Position numbers and translations under genes: made by a program. A stretch of 38,013 nucleotides of DNA from positions 1 to 38,013 of the forward strand of contig NZ_JADCBG010000179.1 of the NCBI RefSeq assembly GCF_020253645.1, given 5' to 3'. Under the pieces are notes generated by a model. That model searched no databases. It was not told the origin of the DNA and saw only the letters and a program-made list of their open reading frames with translations. Below are positions 1 to 7,624 of this stretch, in pieces. Position 1 is the stretch's first letter, and every line of letters starts with the position of its first letter. Source of the stretch: Phenylobacterium sp. (GTDB lineage Bacteria > Pseudomonadota > Alphaproteobacteria > Caulobacterales > Caulobacteraceae).

Positions 1-207
1 CATGCGCTCGAACCGGATCAGCACGTCCTGGCGGGTGTTGTTCAGGGCATGGCCGATGTGCAGCGAGCCCGTGACGTTGGGCGGCGGGATGACCACGGAG
101 AAGGGCTCGGCCGACGGATCGTCGGTCGGCGAGAAGGCCCCGGAGGCCTCCCAGCGGGCATAGAGCCGAGGCTCGGCGGTCTTGGGATCGAATGTCTTGT
201 CAAGCAT
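1..207 (-). CDS. valS: Valine--tRNA ligase, N-terminal fragment
   Basis: Only the first 69 codons are present; the gene runs off the left edge. Valyl-tRNA synthetase is a cytoplasmic class I enzyme that charges tRNA-Val using ATP. The fragment starts [20 protein letters not shown] and reaches the class I signature near residues 52-56 (LHIGH, within [15 protein letters not shown]), preceded by the IPPPNVTG stretch usual for ValS. The ATG at 207 is the natural start, since family members begin just before this segment. The next gene on the same strand is popZ, 301 bases upstream, a neighbourhood I recall from Caulobacter. Identification rests on the short N-terminus but the motif context is specific. 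Confidence 0.93.
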   Translation of the reverse strand, partial: MLDKTFDPKTAEPRLYARWEASGAFSPTDDPSAEPFSVVIPPPNVTGSLHIGHALNNTRQDVLIRFERM

Positions 208-508
208 GGCGGTTTCCGAGGCGGACCCGTAACGGAAGGGCCGGAGACGTCAAGTGCAGGCGGCCTGGTCGCGGAGTTGACATTGCAGGTACTGCGGGCC
301 GGTCAGGATCATGGATGCCCGGGAACGGGATGGGAGCATCCCGGTCGAACCGCCCCCACCCCAACACTCCGACCCTGTCTCGTGGAGCGAGGGGCATGAC
401 CACAACCCGCCAATCACCGGTTCAGGACCTGGGGCACCGAGGGTGGCGCGAGCCCCGCAAAGGAAGCCGGGATCGTGGAGCTTTACGGATGACGCCTGTC
501 CCTAGTCC
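208..508. other. Intergenic region between popZ and valS
   Basis: This 301-base stretch lies between the popZ stop and the valS start, both on the minus strand. Short frames cross it but none has a convincing protein. It must hold the valS leader and probably its promoter; I cannot assign -35/-10 elements with confidence. The one clear structure is a short hairpin at 326-343, listed separately. Confidence 0.6.
326..343. repeat. Short perfect hairpin in the valS leader region
   Basis: CGGGATG and CATCCCG are perfect 7-base inverted arms around a GGAG loop. There is no T-run after either arm, so it is not a textbook terminator. It lies about 120 bases upstream of the valS start and could be a leader-RNA hairpin; function is unknown. 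Confidence 0.35.
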
Positions 509-1045
509 CTAACGGACCCTGCCGCTCCGGGATATCCGCTCAATCTCAGACTGAACCTGAGCCTCCACGATGGCGGGAAGGTTCTCGTCCAGCCATTGCT
601 TCAGGAGAGGTCGAAGCAACTCGCGGACGACATCCTCTAGCGTCCGGAAGTCCTGCGGCATGAGAAGCGACGCCGACAGATGCCCGAAGGCCGCCGCAGC
701 GACCGCTGCCGCCGGATCAGACAACAGGGCGGGTTCGATATCACCGACGGGTTCGATACGATCCGTCAGTTCGAGGACATCCTCCTCGGGAGCCTCTGGT
801 TCCGGACTCGGAGCCGGTGCGGGCTCCGGCTCGGGCTCGGGCTCGGGCTCCAGCTCGGGCTCCGGCTCGGGGCTTGGTGGAGGAGGCTCTTCCTCGACCA
901 GTTCAGGTTCCGGACGAGGCTGGGGCGGGAAACCATCCTCTTGCTCGAACTCCTCCGGCTGTTCAACGTCATCTTCCGAGATTATTCGGCGAATGGAGGC
1001 GAGGATTTCCTCCATTGTCGGTTCTTGTTTGATCTCGTCGGACAT
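509..1045 (-). CDS. popZ: Polar organizing protein PopZ
   Basis: PopZ self-assembles into a polar matrix that anchors the ParB-bound chromosome origin and recruits cell-cycle kinases and other polar proteins in Caulobacterales. The 178-aa product has the three hallmark parts. An N-terminal helix (residues about 10-26, MEEILASIRRIISEDD) binds client proteins. A proline/glutamate-rich disordered linker (about 27-90) follows. The C-terminal oligomerisation helices (about 125-175) contain RTLEDVVRELLRPLLKQWLD and end in an Arg-rich tail. Length matches Caulobacter PopZ (about 177 aa). ATG at 1045 gives the expected MSDE-type N-terminus. The linker is encoded by a hexanucleotide-like repeat. The region upstream carries three GATTC sites, the CcrM methylation motif (GANTC). 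Confidence 0.95.
   Translation of the reverse strand: MSDEIKQEPTMEEILASIRRIISEDDVEQPEEFEQEDGFPPQPRPEPELVEEEPPPPSPEPEPELEPEPEPEPEPAPAPSPEPEAPEEDVLELTDRIEPVGDIEPALLSDPAAAVAAAAFGHLSASLLMPQDFRTLEDVVRELLRPLLKQWLDENLPAIVEAQVQSEIERISRSGRVR
821..875. repeat. Degenerate GGCTC(G/C) hexanucleotide tract in the popZ linker
   Basis: On the plus strand GGCTCG/GGCTCC units run back to back, encoding the Pro-Glu alternation of the PopZ acidic linker on the minus strand. Such a tract can change length in six-base steps without shifting frame, so linker length could vary between strains. Confidence 0.7.
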
Positions 1046-1153
1046 CCGCCACCGCGATTCGGGAAAAGGCCAACCTCGCGGTCGAGGCTATGCGCACAAG
1101 TCTTAAGAGGCAATTCCCAGCGGAAATGCCGGGGAGCGCACTTGAGAATAACA

Positions 1154-1170
1154 GATTCCCGCAGGGATTC
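1154..1170 (-). terminator. Candidate terminator hairpin after the TolC-type gene
   Basis: Read on the minus strand, GAATCCC-TGC-GGGAATC forms a stem with one A-A mismatch, followed by the T-rich sequence TGTTATTCTC. It sits about 35 bases after the stop of the outer-membrane gene and upstream of popZ. The stem is short, so this is tentative. Two GATTC (GANTC) sites are embedded in the arms. Confidence 0.35.
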
Positions 1171-1204
1171 ATCCACGAGGGCGACGCACCTACCCGGGAA
1201 GTTT

Positions 1205-2698
1205 CTATTGAGAAGACGAAGCTGTGGGCGAATCTTCGGTCGGTGTCGGCGCCACCGGAACCGGGCGATCCGGAATCACGGCGGGTTTCGGTGTGAAGAC
1301 CCCGTCTACGCCTGAAATGGGGACCTCCCATGGGGTCCAACCCCAGGTCACCCTCAGGCTCCGGAAATTCGCCTCGGGGTCATATCTCGGGACTTCAGGA
1401 ACCAGATAGCCGACCTGAAGGCGACCGATCTGGCTGAGAACTCCGGTTGCAGCGACATACTCGTCTCGCCGGGCGCTGATCTGCGCGAGTTCGGCAGCCC
1501 GGAGTTCCTGCTCGGCGTTCAGCACGTCGATGGTGGTTCTGAGCCCGACCCTCTGCTCCTGAAGGACGCCCTCGGCGGCGATCCGGGCGGCCCGAACCTG
1601 TTTGTCCGTCGCCTCGATATTGCTGCGCGACGCCTGCAGCGCGCTCCAGGATTGAGTGATGCTCTGTCTCACGGCGCGGCGGGCGCTCTCGACCCCGAGC
1701 CGATCAACCGTATTCCGCTCGCTTGCTGCACGTACCCGAGACAAGGTTTGACCACCCGAGAAAATCGGGATCGTGACAACAGCCCCACCCGAAAGTGCCC
1801 GGGAATAGGCGTCGGTATGGAGGGGGCTCACGAGACCGCTGTAACCCAACTGGCCCTGGAGCGCGATCGTCGGCATCTGCTCGGCGCGGGCGCCCGACAC
1901 ACGAGCCCGGCTCGCCTGCTCGGCGTACTCCGCGCCCCTGACAATGGGGCTTCCGCTTTCGGCCAGATCCCAAGCCTGCTCTATGGTCCCGGGCAAGAGG
2001 GACGAAATGGGCGGCTCCGGCGCGAGATCGCCCGGGGCCTGCCCCACAACGGCTTCATAGCCGGCCCGGGAAGTCGCAAGGGTCGCCTGGGCCGAATTCA
2101 GGAGCGCGACAGCAGCGGCCAGACGCGCCTCCGACTGCGCGACGTCGGTACGGGTGATCTCGCCAACCTCGAACCGGGCGCGCGATTCATCCAGCTGACG
2201 CTGGAGTACAGCCACGTTTGTCTGCCGGATCCGAAGAGACTCCATGTCACGCCGGACATCGACATAGGCCTGAATGACCTGAGCGAGGATCTGGGCCTCA
2301 ACGCGGCGAAGGGCCTCGCGCCCGGAAAGGCTGTCGGCCTCAGCAGCCGAAACCGCTGAGGCGACACGGCCTCCTGTGTAAATCGGCTGGGAGAGCGAGA
2401 GAACAGCTGAGCCGCTGTTGCCTTCGACATCCGCCAGCGGGCTCGTTCCCGGCGCCGTCGTCTCAGACCAGTTCGCGCGACCACTGGCCGACAGGGTCGG
2501 CCTGTATCCGGCGCGGGCCTGATACCAGTTTTCATCGATCGCCCGTAGCTGGGCGCGCTGAGCCTGGAGAGTGGGGTTGGAGGCGTAGGCCAGGGCGATG
2601 GCTTCGGCCAAGGTCTCCCCGGTTGCTGCTGTCGAAGACAGCGAAAGCACCGCCAGGGACACCGCAGCGAGCCAGCGGCTGCGACGAGGCACGATCAT
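1205..2698 (-). CDS. TolC-family outer-membrane channel protein
   Basis: Outer-membrane factor forming a trimeric beta-barrel plus periplasmic alpha-tunnel for type I secretion or drug efflux. The 497-aa product starts with an Arg-rich n-region and a hydrophobic segment ending near ATGE (signal peptide, about residues 1-27). It then shows LAEAIALAYASNPTLQAQRAQL, the usual start of an OEP repeat. A second OEP-like repeat begins near the middle. The pattern fits TolC (TIGR01844-like). I chose ATG at 2698: a GGGGAT ribosome-binding site precedes it, and the 26-codon longer frame lacks signal-peptide character. The C-terminal 60 residues are Pro-rich and variable. In Caulobacter the gene in this position is an S-layer secretion outer-membrane component (RsaF type), but no inner-membrane partner is visible here, so the substrate is unknown. 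Confidence 0.9.
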   Translation of the reverse strand: MIVPRRSRWLAAVSLAVLSLSSTAATGETLAEAIALAYASNPTLQAQRAQLRAIDENWYQARAGYRPTLSASGRANWSETTAPGTSPLADVEGNSGSAVLSLSQPIYTGGRVASAVSAAEADSLSGREALRRVEAQILAQVIQAYVDVRRDMESLRIRQTNVAVLQRQLDESRARFEVGEITRTDVAQSEARLAAAVALLNSAQATLATSRAGYEAVVGQAPGDLAPEPPISSLLPGTIEQAWDLAESGSPIVRGAEYAEQASRARVSGARAEQMPTIALQGQLGYSGLVSPLHTDAYSRALSGGAVVTIPIFSGGQTLSRVRAASERNTVDRLGVESARRAVRQSITQSWSALQASRSNIEATDKQVRAARIAAEGVLQEQRVGLRTTIDVLNAEQELRAAELAQISARRDEYVAATGVLSQIGRLQVGYLVPEVPRYDPEANFRSLRVTWGWTPWEVPISGVDGVFTPKPAVIPDRPVPVAPTPTEDSPTASSSQ

Positions 2699-2839
2699 CA
2701 AAAATCCCCAGTTACCTGACGCGAACGCCGTCGCCCTATATGACTGGCGTTTGTCCCGGAAGCCAGTAGAGCTCATCTTAAGGTTTTTTCACTTCCACCT
2801 GAAAACCGCAAGACGCTGCTGGTTGTCCGGATCTGGCGA

Positions 2840-3409
2840 TCAGAAGACAAACCCGGAACGGGGCTCGAGGCCGGGCAGAAAAGGCGGCGCAGAGTCAAAT
2901 CCTGTCCGGCGGCCGATGCCGTCGGTGGTCTTCAGGTACACAACGGCGCGGCCTGCAGGGCCACTCCTCTCGATGACCACAGCCCGGCCGCCCGTGGCGA
3001 GAGCGTCCAGCCAGGCTTCCGGCGCCCGGCCGACCGCGCCCTCCGCCAGAACAATGTCGAAGCGACCGCCCGGCAGGCTATCCAGCGGTTCGCCGTCATG
3101 GCGCACCACCGAGACTCCGCAGGCCTCAAGAAGGGCTGCGGCGTAGGGAGCTGCGATGGCCAGTGCGGTTTCTCCAGCCTCCGGAGCCGCCAGCTGGACC
3201 AGCTTGGCCACATCTCTGGGACGCAGCAGGCTCCGCCCCGGCGCATATTCAGGCTCGAGGTCGGCATAAGCGAGATGCGCCCGTTCCCCCGGAAGAAACG
3301 ACTCACGCGCAATCCGCCGCATGGCGTCTTGCACGCGAAGGTCGGTGACATCCGCGGTCCGCACCTGACTCTCCACCATGTTCAGACGGGCTTCAGGGGT
3401 GACGTCCAT
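2840..3409 (-). CDS. Protein-L-isoaspartate O-methyltransferase-like protein, degenerate AdoMet site
   Basis: The N-terminus (NMVESQVRTADVTDLRVQDAMRRI, shown in part) and the AYADLEPEYAPGRSLLRP stretch match the PCMT family, which repairs isoaspartyl residues using S-adenosylmethionine. The 189-aa product is shorter than the usual 205-220. Where active members have an AdoMet loop of the form VLEIGTGSGY, this protein has TALAIAAPYAAALLEACG, so the G-x-G loop is gone. The later FDIVLAEGAV and VVIERSG strands keep the fold. I infer a structural relative that may not methylate. ATG at 3409 is chosen because family homology begins there; a longer open frame upstream is rich in Pro/Arg and unlike the family. 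It lies upstream of the TolC-type gene on the same strand, 141 bases away. Confidence 0.75.
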   Translation of the reverse strand: MDVTPEARLNMVESQVRTADVTDLRVQDAMRRIARESFLPGERAHLAYADLEPEYAPGRSLLRPRDVAKLVQLAAPEAGETALAIAAPYAAALLEACGVSVVRHDGEPLDSLPGGRFDIVLAEGAVGRAPEAWLDALATGGRAVVIERSGPAGRAVVYLKTTDGIGRRTGFDSAPPFLPGLEPRSGFVF

Positions 3410-3571
3410 GACGACTCCGGGCGGCTCGGGTGATTTCAGCGACACGCCGGGGAAAGGCGCTTCGGCCGGGTTATACGGCCTAGGCAGCATCCAAGGCAAT
3501 GCGAGGTGTCTGGGGCGTTGCCGCGATGGTCGGGTTCTGTTAGCGAACCCTCCACCGGCCCGATCCGGGGC

Positions 3572-3645
3572 GGCCTGATGGCGGAGTGGTGACGCAGCGG
3601 ACTGCAAATCCGTGTACCCGAGTTCGATTCTCGGTCAGGCCTCCA
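3572..3645 (+). tRNA. tRNA-Cys (GCA)
   Basis: A full cloverleaf of 74 nt with encoded CCA can be drawn. The acceptor stem is GGCCTGA/TCAGGCC with discriminator T and 3' CCA (3643-3645). The anticodon stem GCGGA/TCCGT closes the loop CTGCAAA, with anticodon GCA at 3604-3606 after the invariant T33. The T-arm CCGAG-TTCGATT-CTCGG is perfect. It decodes UGC/UGU. It is a single tRNA gene, and the accessory operon starts about 160 bases downstream. No second copy of the tRNA 3' end was noticed further along. Confidence 0.96.
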
Positions 3646-3804
3646 GATTTTCCCCTGCTACGAGCTTCGCCGGGTTGCGGCACGGAAGAATTGGACGCGA
3701 TCCTTCGGACCAGTAAGGTGCTTGTCTGATAGGAACTCGGTTGCGCCCACAACCCGCCGTTTGGGTCGATGGGGTATCCGGGGGCCAGCAGAACTGGGGC
3801 CGGA

Positions 3805-4917
3805 ATGCGCAGAAAAGCCAACGTCGACAGATCGATGCGCGATCTGGGCCGGGTCGAAAAAACGGCGTCGACGAGCCGTGTGTTGAATCTCCTCTCGATT
3901 GCAAACACCTCAAGGAACGAACCCGGCTATCGCGAGCATCCGTTCTTCTCTTTCGAGAGGCTGAACGAGAGTCTGATCGTCAAGCACAGGCTCCGGTCGG
4001 ATGAGGTGGGCGTCCTGGCCAACGAACGGAGCACAGGCACAAAAGTGATTCTTCCGTTCGAGCGTACCGACTTGCGCATCGGGGGCCGGTCATTTTTGTT
4101 GGGTCAGAAGGGCTGGCGCGACGCGGTGGAGGACATCTACGGCGCCTACAGGAACCCGGATCGCGACATCCTGGTGCTCCTCGCACTGGATGAACTTCCG
4201 TCGCTGGATCCCTTCCTGGTGCGTGAACAGCTGAAGCGTCGCGGCCTGAACATCGCTCGCTGTTACTTCACAATTTCCGAAGCCGACATCGCACGGATGC
4301 AGAGTTTTGTCGGAAGGCAGGTGGAGATTCTTCTGGACGTCACCCGTCGGAACAGGTTCGACGATTCCAGCTGGTCGAACCGCATGATCCGCTCGCTCCT
4401 TGCTCCCACGCCCGGCGACTCCATACATCCGATACGGCTGGCGCTTCGCTTGGACCCCCAGGACTTCGAGGAGGGAGTCTTCGCCTGGAAGGGATTTCTC
4501 TACTACCAGTGGGTCCTGAGCGAGTTGCGCCCGCAATTGGTTCCTTTCCTGCGGGAAATCCTTACGACACGGGCCTACGGGTTCCGCGATCGAGGATTGA
4601 GCGACTTGCTGGATCAGTCGCGGAGGCGGTTGGTCAACCGCGTGAAGTCGGTCATGGAGCAGGTCAATGGCGCGATCCGAGGCTACGAAGCGGCCTTCAG
4701 TGACCTGACCCGCAATGGCAAACCCATGGCTTTCGCAAACTTCCTCCAACACACGCCGGACATGTTCGTCAGTATCGGGGAGAAGCTCGGGGCCCTCTCC
4801 CACGTCACAACCTATTGGCGGTTCAGATTCCCGGATGGGGTCGCAGAGCTCGTCCAGCAGGAGGAACTGTTTGAGATCGTGCGCGATTTCGAATACACCC
4901 TTGGAGGAGAGGACTGA
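3805..4917 (+). CDS. Uncharacterised protein, first of a tandem paralogous pair
   Basis: I do not recognise the family. The 370-aa product is soluble-looking, with no signal peptide or membrane segment. It aligns end to end with the next gene at roughly half of positions by eye. Shared blocks are TASTSRVLNL near residue 20, KHRxRxDE, ILPFERxDLRxGGRSF near 80-100, GQxGWRD, the acidic DELPSLDPFLVRE, CYFxISEADxARMQxFV near 165, GVFxWKGFLYYxWVL near 230, an Arg-rich helix near 275, and LTxNGKPxAFxxFL near 310. ATG at 3805 is preferred over an in-frame ATG 36 bases earlier: it has a CTGGGG ribosome-binding site and its N-terminus (MRRKANVDRSMRDLG) lines up with that of the paralogue (MRQTSPDRSVRNLG). 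It heads a plus-strand run of five genes. Confidence 0.8.
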   Translation: MRRKANVDRSMRDLGRVEKTASTSRVLNLLSIANTSRNEPGYREHPFFSFERLNESLIVKHRLRSDEVGVLANERSTGTKVILPFERTDLRIGGRSFLLGQKGWRDAVEDIYGAYRNPDRDILVLLALDELPSLDPFLVREQLKRRGLNIARCYFTISEADIARMQSFVGRQVEILLDVTRRNRFDDSSWSNRMIRSLLAPTPGDSIHPIRLALRLDPQDFEEGVFAWKGFLYYQWVLSELRPQLVPFLREILTTRAYGFRDRGLSDLLDQSRRRLVNRVKSVMEQVNGAIRGYEAAFSDLTRNGKPMAFANFLQHTPDMFVSIGEKLGALSHVTTYWRFRFPDGVAELVQQEELFEIVRDFEYTLGGED

Positions 4918-5029
4918 TCCATGCCTCGTCCCCCCCGTCACCCGGTCAGTCGTTTGCTCGGATGTCTGGGCCACCCGGATCTCTTCACCCAAAGGTGGGC
5001 GAGCTTAGGGTTCCGGGAAGGTTAAGGCC

Positions 5030-6142
5030 ATGCGTCAGACGTCCCCAGACAGATCGGTGCGCAATCTCGGCGCTCTTCAGCGCACGGCTTCCACGAGTCG
5101 CGTGCTGAATCTGGTTGCCATTGCGAACAACCACAAGAGCAACCCCGAGTATCACGCAAGACCCTTCTTTACGACGCCCATCCTCAACGAATGCATCGTC
5201 CTGAAGCACAGGATTCGGGCGGACGAGAGATTCGTATTTGACGATGAACGGCAGAACTCCACGAAGATCATTCTGCCTTTCGAGCGCGCCGACCTTCGGA
5301 TGGGCGGCAGGTCGTTCTTCGTCGGGCAACGGGGCTGGAGGGACATCGTCCGCGAAACAGGCGGAGATGCGCCGAATATCGAACGCGATATCCGAGTCAT
5401 GAGCGCCATCGACGAGATTCCCTCGATGGATCCATTCCTTCTGCGGGAGCACTTGAGTCGGCGCGGCATTAGTATAGCGCCGTGTTATTTTGCTATCTCT
5501 GAAGCTGATCTTGCGAGAATGCAGGATTTTGTCGCCATGGAGATCAATAACCTGATCCGTCTGACATATGCTACAGCGGGCGAGGGGTCGACATACTCCA
5601 GTAAACTTGTTCAGGTTTTGCTATCAACTGAAATCAATGAACATCTAGAGCCCTTAAGGATAGCTCTTCGCCTGGAGGGTGAAGATTACAGGGAGGGTGT
5701 TTTTAGCTGGAAGGGATTTCTGTACTATAAATGGGTTCTCAACGACCTGTGGCCGAAGCTCATCGACGTTCTGCGGGAAATGCCGCAGGTGCGCGTCACA
5801 GGCCATAAGGATGCGGACCTTATGGCCTACATCGAGAGAGCACGACGGCGCCTCGCCGAAACGGTGGACACAAAGCGGCGCGAAGTCACTGAAGCGCTGG
5901 ACGTCTACGACAGGGCGTTCGCGGACCTCACCAAGAACGGCAAGCCCCTCGCCTTCCGGAGCTTCCTCCTTAAGGCGCCGAAGATGTTCCTCATGCTGGG
6001 GGAGCGTATCGGAGTCATCTCGCACATCACCAGTTTCTGGCGTTATCGCTTTCCGGACCCGCGGTCGCTGGCGGCTCCGATCGACGAGGTTCTGGATATC
6101 CTGAAGGACTTCGAGCGGAATATCACTTTGGTGGAACAGTGA
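5030..6142 (+). CDS. Uncharacterised protein, second of a tandem paralogous pair
   Basis: Paralogue of the preceding gene, same length (370 aa) and with the same conserved blocks, so the pair arose by tandem duplication of a family I cannot name. ATG at 5030 has an upstream GGGAAGG-type ribosome-binding site and gives the N-terminus MRQTSPDRSVRNLG. The invariant positions between the copies are mostly Arg, Asp, Trp, Gly and Phe in short motifs (GGRSFF, GWRD, DPFLLRE, SWKGFLYY). That suggests a folded domain with conserved surfaces or a ligand site, not a repeat scaffold. Codons for about residues 145-230 (5465-5720) are clearly more AT-rich than the rest of the gene and than the same part of the first copy. 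The stop is four bases before the GltB-like gene, so the two are probably cotranscribed and coupled. Confidence 0.8.
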   Translation: MRQTSPDRSVRNLGALQRTASTSRVLNLVAIANNHKSNPEYHARPFFTTPILNECIVLKHRIRADERFVFDDERQNSTKIILPFERADLRMGGRSFFVGQRGWRDIVRETGGDAPNIERDIRVMSAIDEIPSMDPFLLREHLSRRGISIAPCYFAISEADLARMQDFVAMEINNLIRLTYATAGEGSTYSSKLVQVLLSTEINEHLEPLRIALRLEGEDYREGVFSWKGFLYYKWVLNDLWPKLIDVLREMPQVRVTGHKDADLMAYIERARRRLAETVDTKRREVTEALDVYDRAFADLTKNGKPLAFRSFLLKAPKMFLMLGERIGVISHITSFWRYRFPDPRSLAAPIDEVLDILKDFERNITLVEQ

Positions 6143-6146
6143 GACG

Positions 6147-7622
6147 ATGGTCGCCATGTCGTGGGTCGCCGGTGTCCTGACCCAAAGTGTCGGCGTCCTG
6201 ATAGGCCTGCTGGCCGCCCTCTTTCTGATCGGACTTTTGATCTACGATCTGGCTCAGAGACGGCACTCGGTCCTTCGCAACTTTCCGATCATCGGGCACC
6301 TGAGGTACTGGTTCGAACAACTGGGAGAGTACTTTCGGCAGTACTTTTTTGCGGGAGACCGGGAGGAATTGCCCTTCAACCGGGCGACACGCGCCTGGGT
6401 CTACCGGGAGGCGAAGAACGAGGGCGGGGCCATCGGGTTCGGTTCAACGAATGACCGGCGTGAGCCTGGGACCCTCCTTTTCGTAAACCATCCCTTTCCC
6501 GTCCTTGAGGAGGATCGGCTGCCCACGCCCCCCCTCATGATCGGCGAGGGCGCCTGCGCCGACCCCTTCCTCGCCCGCTCCGTTGTCAATATCTCCGGGA
6601 TGAGTTTCGGGGCGATCTCACGCCCCGCCATCCAGGCGCTTTCCCGGGGAGCCGGCCAGGCGGGCTGCTGGATGGATACCGGCGAGGGCGGCCTGTCTCC
6701 CTACCATCTGGAGGGAGGATGCGATCTGATCATGCAGATCGGAACCGCCAAGTACGGCGTCCGAAACCCCGATGGATCCTTCTCGGCCGAGAGAGCCCGG
6801 GAGCTCGCGCGTTCCGTGAGCGCGTTCGAGATCAAGCTGAGCCAGGGAGCCAAGCCCGGGAAGGGCGGCGTTCTGCCCGCAGCCAAGGTCACCGCCGAGA
6901 TCGCCCGTATCCGCGGTATTCCGGAGGGAAGGGACTCGATCAGCCCGAACCGACATCCAGACATCGCCAACGTCGACCAGCTACTCGACCGCGTCTGCGG
7001 ACTCAGGGATCTGACGGGCAAGCCGGTCGGAGTGAAAACCGCGCTGGGCGATGACAGCTTCCTGACCGATCTCTGCGAGGCTCTTGTTCGACGTGGTGCG
7101 CAGGACGCTCCTGACTTCCTGACGATCGATGGCGGAGAGGGCGGTACAGGGGCCGCGCCGCAGACACTGATGGACCACATGAGCCTGCCCATTGCTGAGG
7201 CCCTGCCGATGGCGGTGGACATCCTGCGTGGAGCCAGCCTGAAGGAGCGTATCCGGGTCATTGCTTCAGGAAAGCTGGTGACCCCGGCCCGGGCAGCCTG
7301 GGCCCTGTGCACCGGAGCCGACTTTGTTCATTCGGCGCGGGGTTTCATGTTCGCGCTGGGATGCATTCAAGCGATGCGTTGCCATACCAACACCTGCCCG
7401 ACCGGTGTAGCGACCCACAACCGGCGGCTGCAGAGGGGTCTGGTGGTCGAGGACAAGGCGACGCGGGTCGCCAACTATGTCCGGGCCCTCAATCGGGACA
7501 TCGACATGATCGCCCACTCATGCGGCCAGCGACATGCCCGAGAGTTGAATCGCAGCCACGTACGGATCGTCGAAACCGCGGGGCGGAGCGTTCCGCTGAA
7601 TATTCTCTATCCGGGAGCCTGA
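6147..7622 (+). CDS. Membrane-anchored GltB-like FMN/Fe-S protein (glutamate synthase-related)
   Basis: The 491-aa product matches the FMN-binding glutamate-synthase domain (Glu_synthase family) without the glutaminase domain, so it is not a complete glutamate synthase. A hydrophobic segment at about residues 12-32 (VGVLIGLLAALFLIGLLIYD) predicts membrane anchoring. Signatures include NISGMSFGAIS, the basic substrate-loop region SQGAKPGKGG, TIDGGEGGTGAAP (FMN/barrel) and VIASGKLVTP. Cysteines at residues 406, 412 and 417 have the C-x5-C-x4-C spacing of the 3Fe-4S site of glutamate synthase (CHTNTCPTGVAT). Likely an FMN-dependent oxidoreductase; substrate unknown. It follows the paralogue by four bases, and the VOC gene begins two bases after its stop, which supports one operon. 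ATG at 6147 is taken as start; a second ATG three codons later is possible. Confidence 0.88.
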   Translation: MVAMSWVAGVLTQSVGVLIGLLAALFLIGLLIYDLAQRRHSVLRNFPIIGHLRYWFEQLGEYFRQYFFAGDREELPFNRATRAWVYREAKNEGGAIGFGSTNDRREPGTLLFVNHPFPVLEEDRLPTPPLMIGEGACADPFLARSVVNISGMSFGAISRPAIQALSRGAGQAGCWMDTGEGGLSPYHLEGGCDLIMQIGTAKYGVRNPDGSFSAERARELARSVSAFEIKLSQGAKPGKGGVLPAAKVTAEIARIRGIPEGRDSISPNRHPDIANVDQLLDRVCGLRDLTGKPVGVKTALGDDSFLTDLCEALVRRGAQDAPDFLTIDGGEGGTGAAPQTLMDHMSLPIAEALPMAVDILRGASLKERIRVIASGKLVTPARAAWALCTGADFVHSARGFMFALGCIQAMRCHTNTCPTGVATHNRRLQRGLVVEDKATRVANYVRALNRDIDMIAHSCGQRHARELNRSHVRIVETAGRSVPLNILYPGA

Positions 7623-7624
7623 GC

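Noticed and set aside
570-1106. Plus-strand frame of 178 aa rich in Ser/Gly
   Set aside because: It is the antisense image of popZ; the Ser/Gly repeats come from reading the Pro/Glu linker backwards.
3739-3754. GGTTG/CAACC hairpin before the first paralogue as an attenuator or terminator
   Set aside because: The stem is only five bases with no T-run, so chance occurrence is likely.
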